A DNA stretch of 64,000 nucleotides from Tetrahymena thermophila SB210 (taxonomy: Eukaryota > Ciliophora > Oligohymenophorea > Hymenostomatida > Tetrahymenidae), in the NCBI RefSeq assembly GCF_000189635.1, contig NW_002476387.1, positions 558,001-622,000 of the forward strand, read 5' to 3'. The notes beneath the pieces were generated by a model. The model was not told the DNA's origin, did no database searches, and was given only the letters and a program-made list of their open reading frames with translations. Each line of letters opens with the position of its first letter. Position 1 is the first letter of the stretch. Shown piece after piece: positions 11,789 to 24,900 of the stretch. A program made the translations under genes and the position numbers.

Positions 11789-12790
11789 ATGGCAATTAAA
11801 TAATTGAGATATTAACAAATAATCTAGCAAACAAATAAAGAAAGGAACAATAATTCTATTAAAAGTGAAAGGACTTGTTAAAAATTAATTAATTTCAATA
11901 ATAAAGATAAAATTACTTAGATCTTTCTAATTTATTAAATATATTCAAACAATCAAATTCAATATTCATAAATTAGTTTAGAATATAAAGCATGATTTCA
12001 ACAAATATTTCTAAATTCTTTTTTAGCAGATAAGGTAATTAATAAGATTGAAGCGTTAAAATAGCTTTTTGAATGTATTTTTTAATCATATATAGCTACT
12101 GTTAAGCATTTGACTAAATATGAAGCTATTCCTCACTATATGAAATAAACTTTGAGAGATCCTCATGAATATAAATTAAGATCTATGTAGCAAATTAAAG
12201 ATGATTTAAAAGATACTGATGGAAAATTTGTTGCCAGAATTGACATTTTTTATAAGGATTATAACGATGCCAAATTCCATGAATCAGCAATGAATAAAAA
12301 AGTATAAATTATTATTTTTCCTAAAAGAATTGTGAAAAAACTCCCTTCCTTATTCATTGAAAAAAAGAAAATTTATTATTAAGAAAAGAAAATTCTTTTT
12401 TTATAAAAGCGCTTTGCTAAATAGCTGCTAAGAATTATTTTAAATAAAGATTTTAATCATTTAATAAAAAATAATTACAGGTTAAAATGAATGTTCATTT
12501 GAAAAATTGGAAGCTCACTCATTCTCAAAAAGATAGACTTTCTCTTTTACTTGGAAACAGGTAATAGGAATAATTATATATTATTATGCATAAAAAATAA
12601 ATTAAAAAGATTCACTGTTTTAAATAAAGATCTACTTTGGGTGTAATTAAATTATTTTATTAAAAATAGATTTATGTGTAATGACTATTTTACTCTCATT
12701 TGCGATTAATACACTGAACCAGAACTTAACTTCGAAAAGCTTGTCTAATAAGTTTAAGAATTGTATCTTGAATGTAAGAGAGCTCCATGA
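11789..12790 (+). CDS. probable mitochondrial ribosomal small-subunit protein mS35
   Basis: Four exons (11789-11876, 12027-12301, 12481-12560, 12670-12790) give exactly 188 codons with TGA at 12788-12790. The C-terminal half has the layout of the mS35 (MRPS28/Rsm24) domain: a strand VKMNVHLKNWKLT, a helix SQKDRLSLLLGNR, then FMCNDYFTLICDQYTEPELN and a final helix of the LxxxVQELYLEC type. In the family this reads K(M/L)xVxxxDLxL .. LLxLxGxRY..DxLTLxxDxxPxxxxN. The N-terminus is basic (Lys, Arg, Gln, Asn), compatible with a mitochondrial targeting peptide. The first intron donor could instead be a few bases earlier. The gene lies 190 bases behind the SAS-4-like gene on the same strand. The gene model is good; the name is a motif-level judgement. 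Confidence 0.6.
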
Positions 12791-13455
12791 TTAATATAAT
12801 TTGGATATAAAAATTTAGAATCTATTCACTAATTTTTTTAGTATTGAATTGATTCTAATATATAAAACGAAATGGGAATGAATAGCCAGTAGTTGTAAAT
12901 AAAACTATTTAAATAATATTTTGTTCAACATGCATAGAAATGTTATAGTTTATGAATTTCTCTAAAAATTTTTTAATATTAACAGTTATATTCAAACATA
13001 AAATAAATTTTAAAATATATTTGAAAATTATTGATATTATCAATTAAAGAAATATGTTAATTCGGCTACAATTTAAATTATAATTTAAGAAAGCTATATA
13101 TAAATTAATCTTCAAATAGGTTAACATTAGAAAAATGTATGTAATATGATTTATTATTAAAAATAAATATAATAATCCAACTTTTATTTTCTTTTATTAG
13201 AAATAACTTCAAAAAAATATTATTTAACAATAAAGAATAATTAAAGTTGATTTTTTTATTTAATAACTTTAAATTTGTTTTAATTATTTTTAATGAGAAT
13301 ATTAATTTTATTAGAAAATTAATTTAAAAATGTTATTATAAAAAATACATAAAAAATAAAAATTTAATTTAAATCATAATTGGAAATGTTTAAAACAATT
13401 CATAAAAAATAAAAAAACTTATTTTATACTTTTTATTCTATGAATACCTATCTAA
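12791..13455. other. intergenic between convergent genes, very A+T-rich
   Basis: Separates the mS35-like gene from the orphan minus-strand gene. Long A and T runs, no coding frame seen. It should hold two convergent 3' ends. Confidence 0.55.
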
Positions 13456-14208
13456 TCATTTTTTTATTTTGAGATAATATAACTTAGGAATTTTTTTTTT
13501 TGTAAACCATTCCATTTCATGCAAAACGTCTTTTTCTCTTTCTTTTATTAATTAACACCATTCATTGTTGGAATCACTTAGAATTATTTCTTATATATCA
13601 TTGTAGTTAACATTAATTTAGTAACACACTTAAGAAATTTAAATTAAATCTGTTTCCTATATTTATTTATATTCATTACTATTTTTAAGTTTAATTATCC
13701 AAATATTTTATTATCCTAATATTGGTTGAGATACATATAAATTTCCATTAAAACAAAATAACAAGTTAATCATTTTCATTTATTTATCAATATATTATTT
13801 ATTTAGTTCATAAAAAGGATATTAATCTGTATATTCATTAGCTAAATTCTCAAGAGAATAATATTTTTAGAAAATTAAACTATTTAAGTTTATAAAACCT
13901 TCAACAGGTTAGCCTATTAGAGTATAAATATTATTTTTAAATTCTTCAATAATCTTAACCTATAAATTTTCAGATAAAAATTTAAAAGATTTTGATAAAA
14001 TTATTCCAGCTATAAAGTTATTGTTCTAAGTGCTTTCTGATTTAAGCTTTTCTGTTTAAGAGTTTTTTTTATCAAATAACTCTTAAATAAAAACAGAGTA
14101 GTTTTCTCTATTGGAATTTGTGTCAGTTTTATAGACAAAATCATAATTCAAATTCCCAGATGAATTAGTTTCTTTAAGTGTTGAAGTAAATCGATATGCG
14201 CAGTTCAT
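13456..14208 (-). CDS. orphan protein of about 250 aa, unrecognised
   Basis: An uninterrupted frame under the ciliate code, 251 codons from ATG 14208-14206 to TGA 13458-13456. Composition is protein-like rather than simple A+T noise: mixed hydrophobic and charged residues, six tyrosines and three tryptophans in the C-terminal half, and segments such as NFIAGIILSKSFKFL and KDVLHEMEWF. No signal peptide, metal site or known domain was recognised. The start is uncertain. The frame stays open upstream to about 14290, and an upstream exon could be spliced in from an open frame reaching 14716, but that stretch is Phe/Leu/Ile/Asn-rich and would leave only 13 bases to the divergent gene's ATG at 14730. 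No introns are needed in the part given here. Function unknown. Confidence 0.5.
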
Positions 14209-14729
14209 TATTAAAAATAAATCTGATTTTTTATATTTTAATTGCTCACAATTTTTTTTTTCTTTAATCAATAATTATTCTGCTTGCTTATTCTTTTGTA
14301 AATATTTATTAAAAAATTGTGTTTGATATTTAATTAAAATTTGAGTAAATATTAAAGAAAGATATTTGAATATTATAGAAATAATTCAAAAATATTTTAG
14401 CAATATTAACAAAATTAGATAAAATAAAATTTAAATTCCTTTTAAAAAATTAAAATATTAAAAATAAAAAATTTTTTTTTAGCTTAAATATTATTTATAT
14501 TAAAAATAAATCTATTTGATAATCACTTATTAGTGGCTTAAAAAATTTTTTTTTTAATTGATTAAAACAAAAACAATTTTTGTGAATATTTATTATCTTG
14601 TTCTTTCTATCTTCTGAATGTAAAGAGAACTTATTAAAAATTATAAAATTAAGATAAAACTTAATCCAATCATTAAGAAGCAATAAATTAATAAAATATA
14701 ATTTTTATCTTAGCATTAAATATTGATAA
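14209..14729. other. divergent intergenic region or 5' exon of the orphan gene
   Basis: Open on the minus strand under the ciliate code in two frames (about 14716-14250 and 14400-14209). The encoded residues are low-complexity Phe/Ile/Asn/Lys, so I treat this as upstream sequence. A spliced extension of the orphan gene, with an intron near 14296-14415, remains possible. It must also hold the promoter of the CCDC112-like gene. Confidence 0.4.
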
Positions 14730-17049
14730 ATGAATTCTACTAAGATAAAAAAACTAGAAAGTATTTTAAATTTCTCTTTTTTTTCTCATAAATCTAATTT
14801 ATTAAAAATTATTAATAGAATGGAGAGAAGAATATCTATAGATAAGAAGATAGATATTTTGCTTTGATGAAGATGAAGATGTTTTTAGCTTATTCAAGCT
14901 TAATTCGAAGGACTTAAAGTACAAAGGAATAATTAGGAGGTTGTAGATAGAATTTAATGAAGATAATTTTAATAGGGACTTAGAAAAAAATGAAATGCTG
15001 ACTTAGATATAAGTGATTAAAAGAGAATAGGGTAGAATATTAAGAAAAATGGATGAAAATTGGTAAAACCCAAAGATGATGAATTACTTAAGGGGAGAAT
15101 CAGCCAAATTAATTGAAAAGTAGAATGATTTCAAAAACTTTCATGGATAAAATTTTAATTTCATTGAAGAAGAAAAAGAAGCATTAATTAATGAATTAAA
15201 CTAGTTTAATATAGATGCTTATGGTGATATAAATTACTAGCAACCTCAAAGCAGATAAAGTCAAAATTAATCTGCCTCTCCATAATAAATTGATGATAGA
15301 AAGAAACTAGAAAGCGATTATATTAAGAAAAGCAAAAATAAAAGCAAGAGAAAAAGAAAAGAATTCAAATCATAGGAAGGATTAAGTGACATGATGTTAG
15401 GTTAGGATACATCCAAAAAATCAAGTTCAGATAATGAAGAAGACGATACTTTATTATAAAAGAGTATGTCACCTAATTAAAGGAAAAAAAAACATAGATA
15501 ATTAAGTATTGAACAAGATCAAAATTTTGATGATCAAGAAGAAGATGAAGATTTAGATAAAAATAATGATGATAGACCTACTTAAGCAGATATTTTTGTT
15601 ACATAGGATAAATTAAAAAAAGAAAATCCTAATTAATACCTTAGTAAGGTCTCTGAATTACCAGAAGAAGAGAGTAAGTAAATGACTTAAAAGCTAAATT
15701 CTAATATTTTGGCTTCAAATCACTCGAAAGGGAAATCAAATTTTGTTTCCCCAAGAAGCGAAAAAAATAATAAAGCAGCAATTGATAGCATATTAAATCA
15801 TGCTAATAGTGAATTTGTAGATGCTGAAGAAGTACAATAACTTTAAGATTCACAAGATGAAATGGAACATAAATATTAAAATCAATAAAAGAATAATTAT
15901 TTCTACTCTCCTCAGAAAAACAAAAATAAATAGCTAACTCATCAGCAATATCTAAATTAATACAACACACCTAAACCTACAAGGAAGCACAGTAATTCTC
16001 CAAATAAAATAAGCGAAGAGAGCTCAATAGAAAACTATAGATAAAATCACTAGAGAATAAACTTGAATTCTTAACAATAGAATAATCAAGCAAGTAGAAG
16101 CTATAGTCCTCAAGGGTAGAATAGCAAATAAAATATCTCTCTACTTGATAAATCTCTTAATAACATAAGTAACATAGAAGAAGATCAAAAAGATATGCAG
16201 TAAATTAAAGATTTTGTTAAGAGAATAGATGGTTTGATAGAAGATTTGGGAGGTTCTAATTGCGGCTGGAGTGAATAGGACCATAGGAGCTTCCTATACC
16301 TTATGAAAAAGTATGGTAATAATGGTTTAAGAACAAAAGAGGCTCTCTGTGATGCTAATATTTCTGTTTTACAATTCTATACTGATAAATAATTGCTTGA
16401 TCACATAAATTCATACAATTAGTACAAGCTTCTTATGGAATAAAAGTAAAAATATATTGAAGAATATAAAGAAATCACTTAGAGGATTGAAAAACGCAAG
16501 CAAATGGAATTATAAATACTCAAGAATGCAAGAAAAGAAAGAGAATTTAGTTAATTGAAATAACGAATCCACTCTACTGTTTAGAGAACTGAATTTTATG
16601 TAAAACAATTTGAAGAAATAAAAAAGAAATATAAAGATGTAGAAGCCAAATCCTCTCATGAATACTAAATAAGATAGAAATAAAGAGAAAAAGAGGTATA
16701 TGATATGGTTCAAAGAAGATAAAAATAAAAAGAAATGCTCTAAGCGATTAGCTCTAAAAAAAGCTAGTAAGAAATTAAAAAAGTGAATATGCTCAAAGAA
16801 TAAAGCTAAAAAGAAAAAATATAAAGCCTAATACCACAAAACCAGAGCCTCATTTCATCTCCATAAAATTAAATACATCAAGAAAAAATAGCAAACATAT
16901 AAAAAGATTTAATGATGAAAATGCAATAGCTTGAAGAACTTAGAATGCAGAGCAAATCAAAAAAAATAAATCAATATATTTATTTTACTCCTCAAATTAA
17001 TAAGAAGTATTTTTCTCCAAACAGAGTTAAAATAGATTAAATATATTGA
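14730..17049 (+). CDS. CCDC112: CCDC112-like coiled-coil protein (753 aa)
   Basis: Exon 1 is 14730-14760, an intron with GTATTTT..TTAATAG occupies 14761-14818, and one long exon runs 14819-17049. Spliced length is 754 codons with TGA at 17047-17049. The ATG at 14820 in the second exon is out of frame and soon meets TGA, so the upstream start is preferred. The N-terminal 120 residues form a helical region. Residues about 150-480 are acidic, Asn/Gln/Ser-rich and disordered. A conserved block at roughly 16200-16560 contains GGSNCGWSEQDHRSFLYLMK, followed by a long Lys/Glu coiled coil. This GGxxxxGWxxxDHxxFLxxxxK pattern is the SANT-like segment shared by CCDC112 and CCDC148. Human CCDC112 is a centriolar satellite protein involved in ciliogenesis. 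The C-terminal tail is basic and Gln-rich. CCDC148 is the main alternative name. Confidence 0.7.
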
Positions 17050-17512
17050 GTTTTCCTAAATTATCAATCAAATTATATTATATTTTAAATATGTTCATAA
17101 CAATATATATTTTGTGATAAAAATTTATAATACAAAGAGTAGTTATCAATTAATTAGCTATTTATTTCTCAAATTAATTTATTCTCAAAAAATAAAAAAT
17201 TCCATATTAAAGCTAAAATTTTTTAAAAGTTTTAAAAGAGTGGAAACAAACTATTTTAATATATTTTAATTAAATCATATTCAAAAACCTCTTTATATTT
17301 CATTCATTTCGACTTCAAAAAAATACTCTCTAAAAAAGCTATGATATCTTAATTATTTAATAAATTAGTAATAAAATATTATAGATTTGAATAAAACATT
17401 AAATTAAAATCATACAATTTATAAAAATACAAAAGTAAATATTAGTAATATATAACTAAATTAATATCAAAAAATTATTGTTAAATAGTAGAATTGAATT
17501 ATTTTATTTTAA
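17050..17512. other. intergenic between convergent genes
   Basis: A+T-rich spacer between the 3' ends of the CCDC112-like gene and the HECT ligase gene. No gene seen. Confidence 0.6.
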
Positions 17513-18970
17513 TCATTCACATTCTTCATCTGATGAGTAATTTCCAGGATCTCCTCCATAATTAGGCTCTGGGTCTAGTGCGATTGGGTCTTCTGCGTTC
17601 ATAGAATCGCAATCTGTATTTATTGCTATAAGTAATTGAGTCTTCAAAGCTTATTTTGTAGTATATGCTGGAAGTTCTAAGTTGAAGAAACATGTGTCAG
17701 CCTTTGGAAGAGCTTTATCTGGTTAATAAGTTTAGTAGGTAGCAGGTTTTATCATAAATCTTATCTAATTTCTCTCAAATTCTTCATCATTTGCAGGTAG
17801 ACGCTCTTATCCCCAACAGAATTTGACAAATCTCAAAGACTCAGTATGAGATAGTTCGTGCAAAACCTCCCACAAGTATTTAATGTGTGGAGTATTTTCA
17901 TTTATTGATGGACTATAAATTGTGTGACGCTTAAGTAGATCAAAGTCAACCTTTTTACGCCCACAAACCCACATTTCTAAATCTGCTGAGCGAACTGTAT
18001 TAAGTAATGATTAAGGAATAATTTGTGTAAGACCATTTTTAATGGCTTGTATTTACAGTGAACTTTCTCTAATCTTTGCTTCAACAACCCTAGCTATATA
18101 ATCTTGGCGATCCTCATATGTCACATTTATTTTAGAACCATTTTTCTTTAATTCTACAGTACTTAAATCACTTAAAGTTGTAGTATATGTTTCAAAGAAT
18201 GACTCTTAAAACACTGTCTTTTCGCAAGAATCTATAAATTTAATCATATCAAAGACTGGACGATCTACTTCTTCAAGGTCTTCAAGAGTAATTTCTTCTC
18301 CAACCAATTGTTTCCATAAAATTTAAGGTAAATCAAGAGTTAAATGAGTTCCTGTGCGTACGCATGTACCCATCAAAACACCCAAAAACTCAAATAATTG
18401 CAATTGATATGAGCTCTTAGCTGATGGATTAACGACATACTTATCTCTGGCGTCTCCTAGCTTAGAAAGGTTATTAGTTGATGGTAATAATAAATTAAGC
18501 TATCTTTGATGTGCTGAAAGAACATTTGGTTGTAACTCGGATGAAATATCTGCGAAAAATTATCTATAAGGACCAGATTCACCCATAACTAATTCTCCCT
18601 TAAAAATAGTTTCGAAGGCAATAAATGGATCTGTTCCTGTAGGTTTTACAGGTCTATTTATTTTTTAAAAGTAAATTTAAATCTTTTCATTTTAATTATT
18701 CAAATAAAATTTACCTTAAAAGGGTAACAGAGAAATCTTTAATTTAATCAAATGCCTTTGTAAACAAGAAATCTTCTTTGTGATGACTCGAAACAATATT
18801 TTTGAAGTTTTGAGTCTTTGTGCTATGGTGAGAAAATATGTCATTCATTTAGTTCTATCCTTAAGAAGATGCAGCTTGGGCAGCAGCATCTGAAGCTCTT
18901 TATAACTTAAGTCTTTCTACTTATACTTTTGGCACAGAATCTCTCTTGATAGATGTCATATTTAATACCT
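17513..18970 (-). other. HECT catalytic domain of the giant ligase
   Basis: C-terminal catalytic part. The N-lobe with GESGPYR is followed by a C-lobe with the RFVKFCWG strand and the T-C-F active-site loop (Cys codon 17690-17692). One short intron lies at about 18660-18715. All key residues for thioester formation are present, so the ligase should be active. Confidence 0.85.
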
Positions 18971-21900
18971 TTTAGGATAAATCAATTTTAATTGGACTCA
19001 ACCAAAATGATCTATTCTCAGATAGCTAATCAGAAACAGACAAATCAAGTTTTCCACCATTTTTGTATTTTTGAGATTGAGTATGTGAATCTAATGGTTC
19101 TTCCTTTGAACTCATGTTCAGCAGAGACACATTCTTTTGCAAAAACTTGTTAATTAACTTCAAGAGTGCCCATGAAAATCTTTAAAATAAAATTAATAAA
19201 TTAAAACAAATTAAAAGCTGCTGAATTTAATAAACAAAAGTATTATTTACCTTAAATCAGCAAGAGGCTGTTCTGTTAACTTCTTGTATGGGAGTACACT
19301 AGATTCAGATGAGTAGCCAATAGGATTTTCATGTTCAGAAATATTATAAGAGGATAAATGGAAACGAATATTAGTAGAGTTATATTTAAGAACCATTTTA
19401 GTTTCCTTGCAAACTTCGATTTCTACAAATTAAACAAGCTATGATAAAAGTTAGGCAGGTAATACTAATTTTTGATCTGCCTTAGTGTGGGCAACATAAT
19501 CTAGGTGAATATCAAGACCTAACTTACTTAGTATCTTTATAGCTTCCAAGGCCTTACCATCTAAAATCAAAGAAACAAATTTATTTTGAATATTTTTATG
19601 ATTTCTATACTCACTAATGTTCATTTAGCTTGCTAGTTCTTCAAGGAATTTACTTGAAAGATTTTGGCATCTTTAATCAAATTTATTTAGGACGCATTAT
19701 TTTACCTTAACTTGAGATTCATCAAGGAATCTAAGGCATAAGAATCTCTCTAATAATTATGTATATGAGTTTAGGATAACTGAATTTTATCCTTAGAAAG
19801 TTAAGCAACTATCTTATAACTGCTCAATTTCTTAAATTTCTGAGTCAAATTGTTGTTTCTTCTAATCAATCTCTTAAGTTTTAGAGGTGTATTTTGTTTC
19901 CTCATTTTTCAGTTATTCTTCTAACTATTAAAGTGTAATTTAATCTTGCAAATTACTATTTGCAGCACTATTAGATGCTATAGTTGTATTGCTGACAGAA
20001 GAATCCTTTGATTGCTTTTTAGAGCTGCTTTTCCTCTTATCTTCCTTACGTTTCTTAGACTCTTCTAATAATTTTAATTTTTCTTATTTCTTTTAGTCCT
20101 TCAAAGATTTTTTTTTTATCTCTTACTCTAATTATTCTTTTTCTTTGTTGAATGTCTCTTCAAGCTCCTTTTTTTGATTAATTAACTCAGTGATTTAATT
20201 ACTTAGGGTTTATTTCTTAGTCTTATAATAATCATTAACAAAAGACTTCATATTTTCAAGGAATTTGTTAACTTTTTCTATTTCTTCCTTCCTCTCATTT
20301 TCTAATATTTCATCAAGAGGTATTTCGTTTGCTTCTTAATCTTGTTGATTTTCATTTTCTTTTTTCTCATCGCCACCTTTATCATCATTTTCAAGGGGAA
20401 TATTTTCTGGTTTAGGTGATTCGCAAGCATCACATATTTAAGACTCCCATGCATTTTATAAAGTACAGGTGTCGCATGACCAGAATTCAGGATGTGCTGG
20501 TGCTTAAGGTTGTTGAGCTTAATTACCTTCTGCTTCTTTGTCTGTACCATTTTATTATGCTTCAAGCTTTTCCTTTTCTTCTTACTCTCTTTTCTTTTCT
20601 TGAGCTACTTCTTCTAAGTCTAACACTGCTGACCCATCTGTTAAAACTATACACAATTTCTAAGATTTGTTTTAAGTCTATTGTTGGCTTTGAGGAACTT
20701 CTAGTTCATCAGATTATTTTTACTTTGATTATAAATGCTTGTATTAATCTTCAGAGAGAACAAATATGTCTGAACTAGGATTTAGTACTCTCAATTTGCT
20801 TTTTTCTAAAACAAATAAGATATGAGAGCGTGTCTCCTCAATAGTCCATTCAGAAGGTAAGTTTTTAATCATAATAATACCTTCTTATTACAAATTCTCG
20901 AACTCCATTTAAATATTTTAAAATTTATTATAAATTTCATTTGATAAGAGTCCTTAATCTTCAAAAAAGTTCATTAAAATTTGTAAATTAGCACCAACTT
21001 CTAACCATTTAGGTAAACTTTAGCTATCTTAGTTCTCAGACAATAGCTATTTAGGGTTTATGGTGAAGAGATCTTCTTTTAAATGAATAATTGGGACAGT
21101 TAAAGTTTAAAGCATTTCAATATAATCTTGTGTGAAAGATGAATAAAGATTGGTTTCTTAACTAAACCTTGATTTGATTTCATTGGCTTTAGTAATATTA
21201 TTCTTAACAAATTCTTGTTTTACTCCAAGTATTTACCAATGTTATTTGATCTATTCATTTGAATTCGGAATGAGAACTCCACTATAGATCTAGCTTCTTA
21301 CTAAGAATCTAAGCTTTCTAGCAGTTCTTATAATAAGTTTAGCAAGTAGCTATTTAACTATGCAAGGACCTTTAAGATAATCGAAGCTTTCTGTTAAGAG
21401 AGTCATTATTTTTCCTAACTTCTCAAGAGATTCTTTATCATCTTTGTTTTTCATCAAAGAGCTTGAAACAGAATCTATTAACCAGCATACCATATTCCAG
21501 TCTTTTGGAATTCCATAAATTACGCAGGGAAGTGTGCTTTAATTTGAATCTTGTTCCAAAGGAGATAACTAGTGTTTATTGAAATAGTAACTACAGTATA
21601 CATCACGACCCTTGAACATCATAGGTTCTATACTTTTTTTAGATTGCTTTCCTGCATTTAACTATGAAATTTTATTGATTCCCAGCTCATCTTCAAAGAA
21701 TTTAAGGCCTTTATATAATTTAAATAATTAGTAGAATGAAAATAACAAATTTAAAATTTACCTGAATAAACCCCAAGGAAAGCATCTTTACGGAATGAAA
21801 GAATTATTGCACCAATTTGTTCTGAGTCAGGTCCTTCAAATTAGCAAAGACGGAAAGGTTTTGAATTTGATGAATTCTATACTTGTCCATCTGGAGAGTT

Positions 21901-24900
21901 TGATTAAGCTAAGTTAACTATATTTATATCTTACACATATCTATTGATTAAAGTTATTTGTGGTTTGAAGCTTTGCATGATAAAATCAAATAATAAATTG
22001 ATAGTGGTTTTATTTTCTAAGCCAGCCCAGTCTATGAAGTGTTGAATCTAACGTAATTTTTTAAATGGATATAAGTGGGCCTAATGGTCATGGTGAGCTG
22101 AAGTATCATGTTTTATATGACTTCTAAGCTAAGCGAACTAGTCATTTTCTTACTTAGGAACAAACGAGATATGTGAATGTTACTATTTAATTTGTTTATA
22201 AAGATCGCTCTATAGATAAAGAATTGATCCATTAGTCTTTATCCACCCAAATAATGGGTCATCTACTATTTCTTCAATAATGGAGGATCTAATTATTTCC
22301 AAAAATGATAATCTTAAATCATTTAATAGATTGTTTTCCTTTACAAGAACGTCAACTGTAGGCAATTAAGTAAGCGCGTTAGTTCCTAAAGAAAAGAACT
22401 AAAGCAGAACTTATCTTGATAGAACTGTGATACTTCTAATCATAGATTAAAGGAAAGACTCGCTTATATAATTTAATGAATAGCTAGAGGCAGGAGGGCG
22501 AATAGGCTATTCAGGATTTTTTAGGCAAGTTACAGGAATCCAAACAGAGATGAGATGAGAACGATCATGGTCTTGGTAGAGACAGAGTACAGCTGAATTA
22601 CGAGCATCTATTCCTATAGCCAAAACTGGGATATTAGTATTACCTCCAGCAAGTAATTTTTCGCGAGAAAAGAAAGGAGTAAGTAAAGAATTAGTTTTTT
22701 TATTAATAATAGATGCTAAGAGCCACTATCCAACACGCACATCTTCAATTGAAATAGTTGACCAGTCATGATTTGCATCAGGAAGAACTACACCTGAAGG
22801 TAGGTTCTTTTCACAAATAATATAAGCAACGTTCATAGCTCTAGTTTGGTCTCCTTTACGTAGAGGATAACGAATTTGCTCGAAGAAATCTTCAAGCTCA
22901 TAAGGCTTTAATGTTGATTTAACAAAATCATAAATTTTAGGAATAACGAATTTTTCCCAATATTTAAGTAATTTATTTTCACTTATTTCAGGTTAATCTT
23001 ATGGAAGTTACTCAATATAAGGTGATGGAGAAAAGATGAAGTCTCTGAGATCTCCTGTTTCATCAGCGGCTTAAGATGATGTTAATTTTTTCAAAGAGGG
23101 GAAGTTTTCAGAAGAATCTTTCAAGAAAGTGTATTTCTTCTTAGAACGGTTGAACATTTTAGGGAATTTAATCCATTCGAGAGCAGATTAGTTTTTATCA
23201 ATGTATTGTTCCCATGAGCTAATAAATTCCTCTTCACAAGCTATAGAATTCATTTTCTCCTAAGATAATCCTTGCTTGCACATAGAATCAATGATTTCTA
23301 GAAGTTTTAGACCTTGTTCCTTGGTTAATAAATTTTTCTCAACTGCTCTATTCCATTCTAGCTTGTTTGCAATTTAAAGTAAAAATCTCATCAATAATCC
23401 TACTCTAATTCTCCATTAATATTATTATTGTATATTTTTTTCCTCTTCTTCTGTTGCTATTTGTGATTCACTTTCTTACTTTGAAGTCTCTGTGGCTGCA
23501 GTTTATTAATTTTAAGCTGGCTCTTTAGAATCAGGTATTTCTTATTCTTATTTTTCCCCTTCACTACCAGATTTAGGTTTTTCAGATTCTTCTGATGGTT
23601 TTTGATCCTTTTACTCATCTGCTTTTTGATCCTTTTACTCATCCGCTTTTTTAGGCTCTGGTGTTTTTTGTTTTATGGGTTACCCAATATTAGCTCCATT
23701 CATTAAAGTGGCACACTTTTGAATTGCCTAAAACAATTCAGAAAAACAATCAAATTTATCTATAGCCCATTCTTCTTCATACATAGGAGTTATATTTCTA
23801 AGTTAAACGGTTTAGACAGCGACTGTTGGGCTGCATGTAGAAATAATATTACATTTCTTCTATCCACTTCCTATACCTCCTGACAAGACACATTCAGTAT
23901 CTTATTCGTAATCTACATTATTCAAAATACACTTAGCTGTTTATCTGACAGATTGTGGCCATCCACCAACAACATTAAGGATACCTGTTATCACACTTCT
24001 ATCTAATGGGGAGAATTCCGATTCCCAGTTCTTTGTTATAATCGATTCTAGACTCAACTTAAGGTTAGTCTGCTATAAATTAAACTAGTTCTCATCGTTT
24101 ACACAAAGATATCTGAAAAATTCAATTAAATCACTAACTATATTATTTGTTGATTATCCTCCCTTACAGTGAGTTTGAATTATACTTTATGCATTTGCTT
24201 CAGTGAAAAATGATTCCTTAAATTAACAAAAATATTTAAATAAGTTAAGTTTAAACTGATTAATTTACTTTGGAAGAAAGAGAAGTAATTATATCTATGC
24301 CTATTTCATACTGAGGGAAGATAGATCCGCTACAAATTTAAACTACCATCTGTGACTATTTTTCAGGTTCTGGATCTTTTGATACTACTGATTTCTTTTC
24401 AGCGCGGGGAAGGCAAATATCATTAGGGTCAATTATTTTTTTATATTATTCCTTAATTCCATCAAGAGGTATAGGCTTTAATTAATTTTTTATACCAAAA
24501 TTAACAAGTGATGCTAATTCTTAAGCCTTATCCTAAGGAAGGAAATCAAACATAGGTCCATATCCAAAAATGTTAAATAGAGAGGCAATAGTCTAAATAT
24601 CTTTGAGATGAGCTTGTATGCGATGGATAAAATTCTTAGCCTTGATTATTTCCATTTTTGTTTCAATTGTATCAGTTTCTTCAAATTCTTTAATATCCTT
24701 GTCAGCTTGATCCATTTTTTTCATCAAAGTAGCTATACCAAGATTTTACCAAACTTATTTAACTTTCTTTTTGATTTTTCCTCTTTTTGTATCACTTTAA
24801 AATACAGTAAGATCACTGAATAACCCAATATAGTTAAACTACCATCCAACTGGTAATTCTTCTTCTTTTTCAGAAATACCATTAATTTCAGGGAGGGCAA

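Noticed and set aside
20302-20778. Overlapping plus- and minus-strand frames around the zinc-finger region
   Set aside because: These are other-frame shadows of the giant ligase; only the frame with the RanBP2 finger joins in phase to its flanks.
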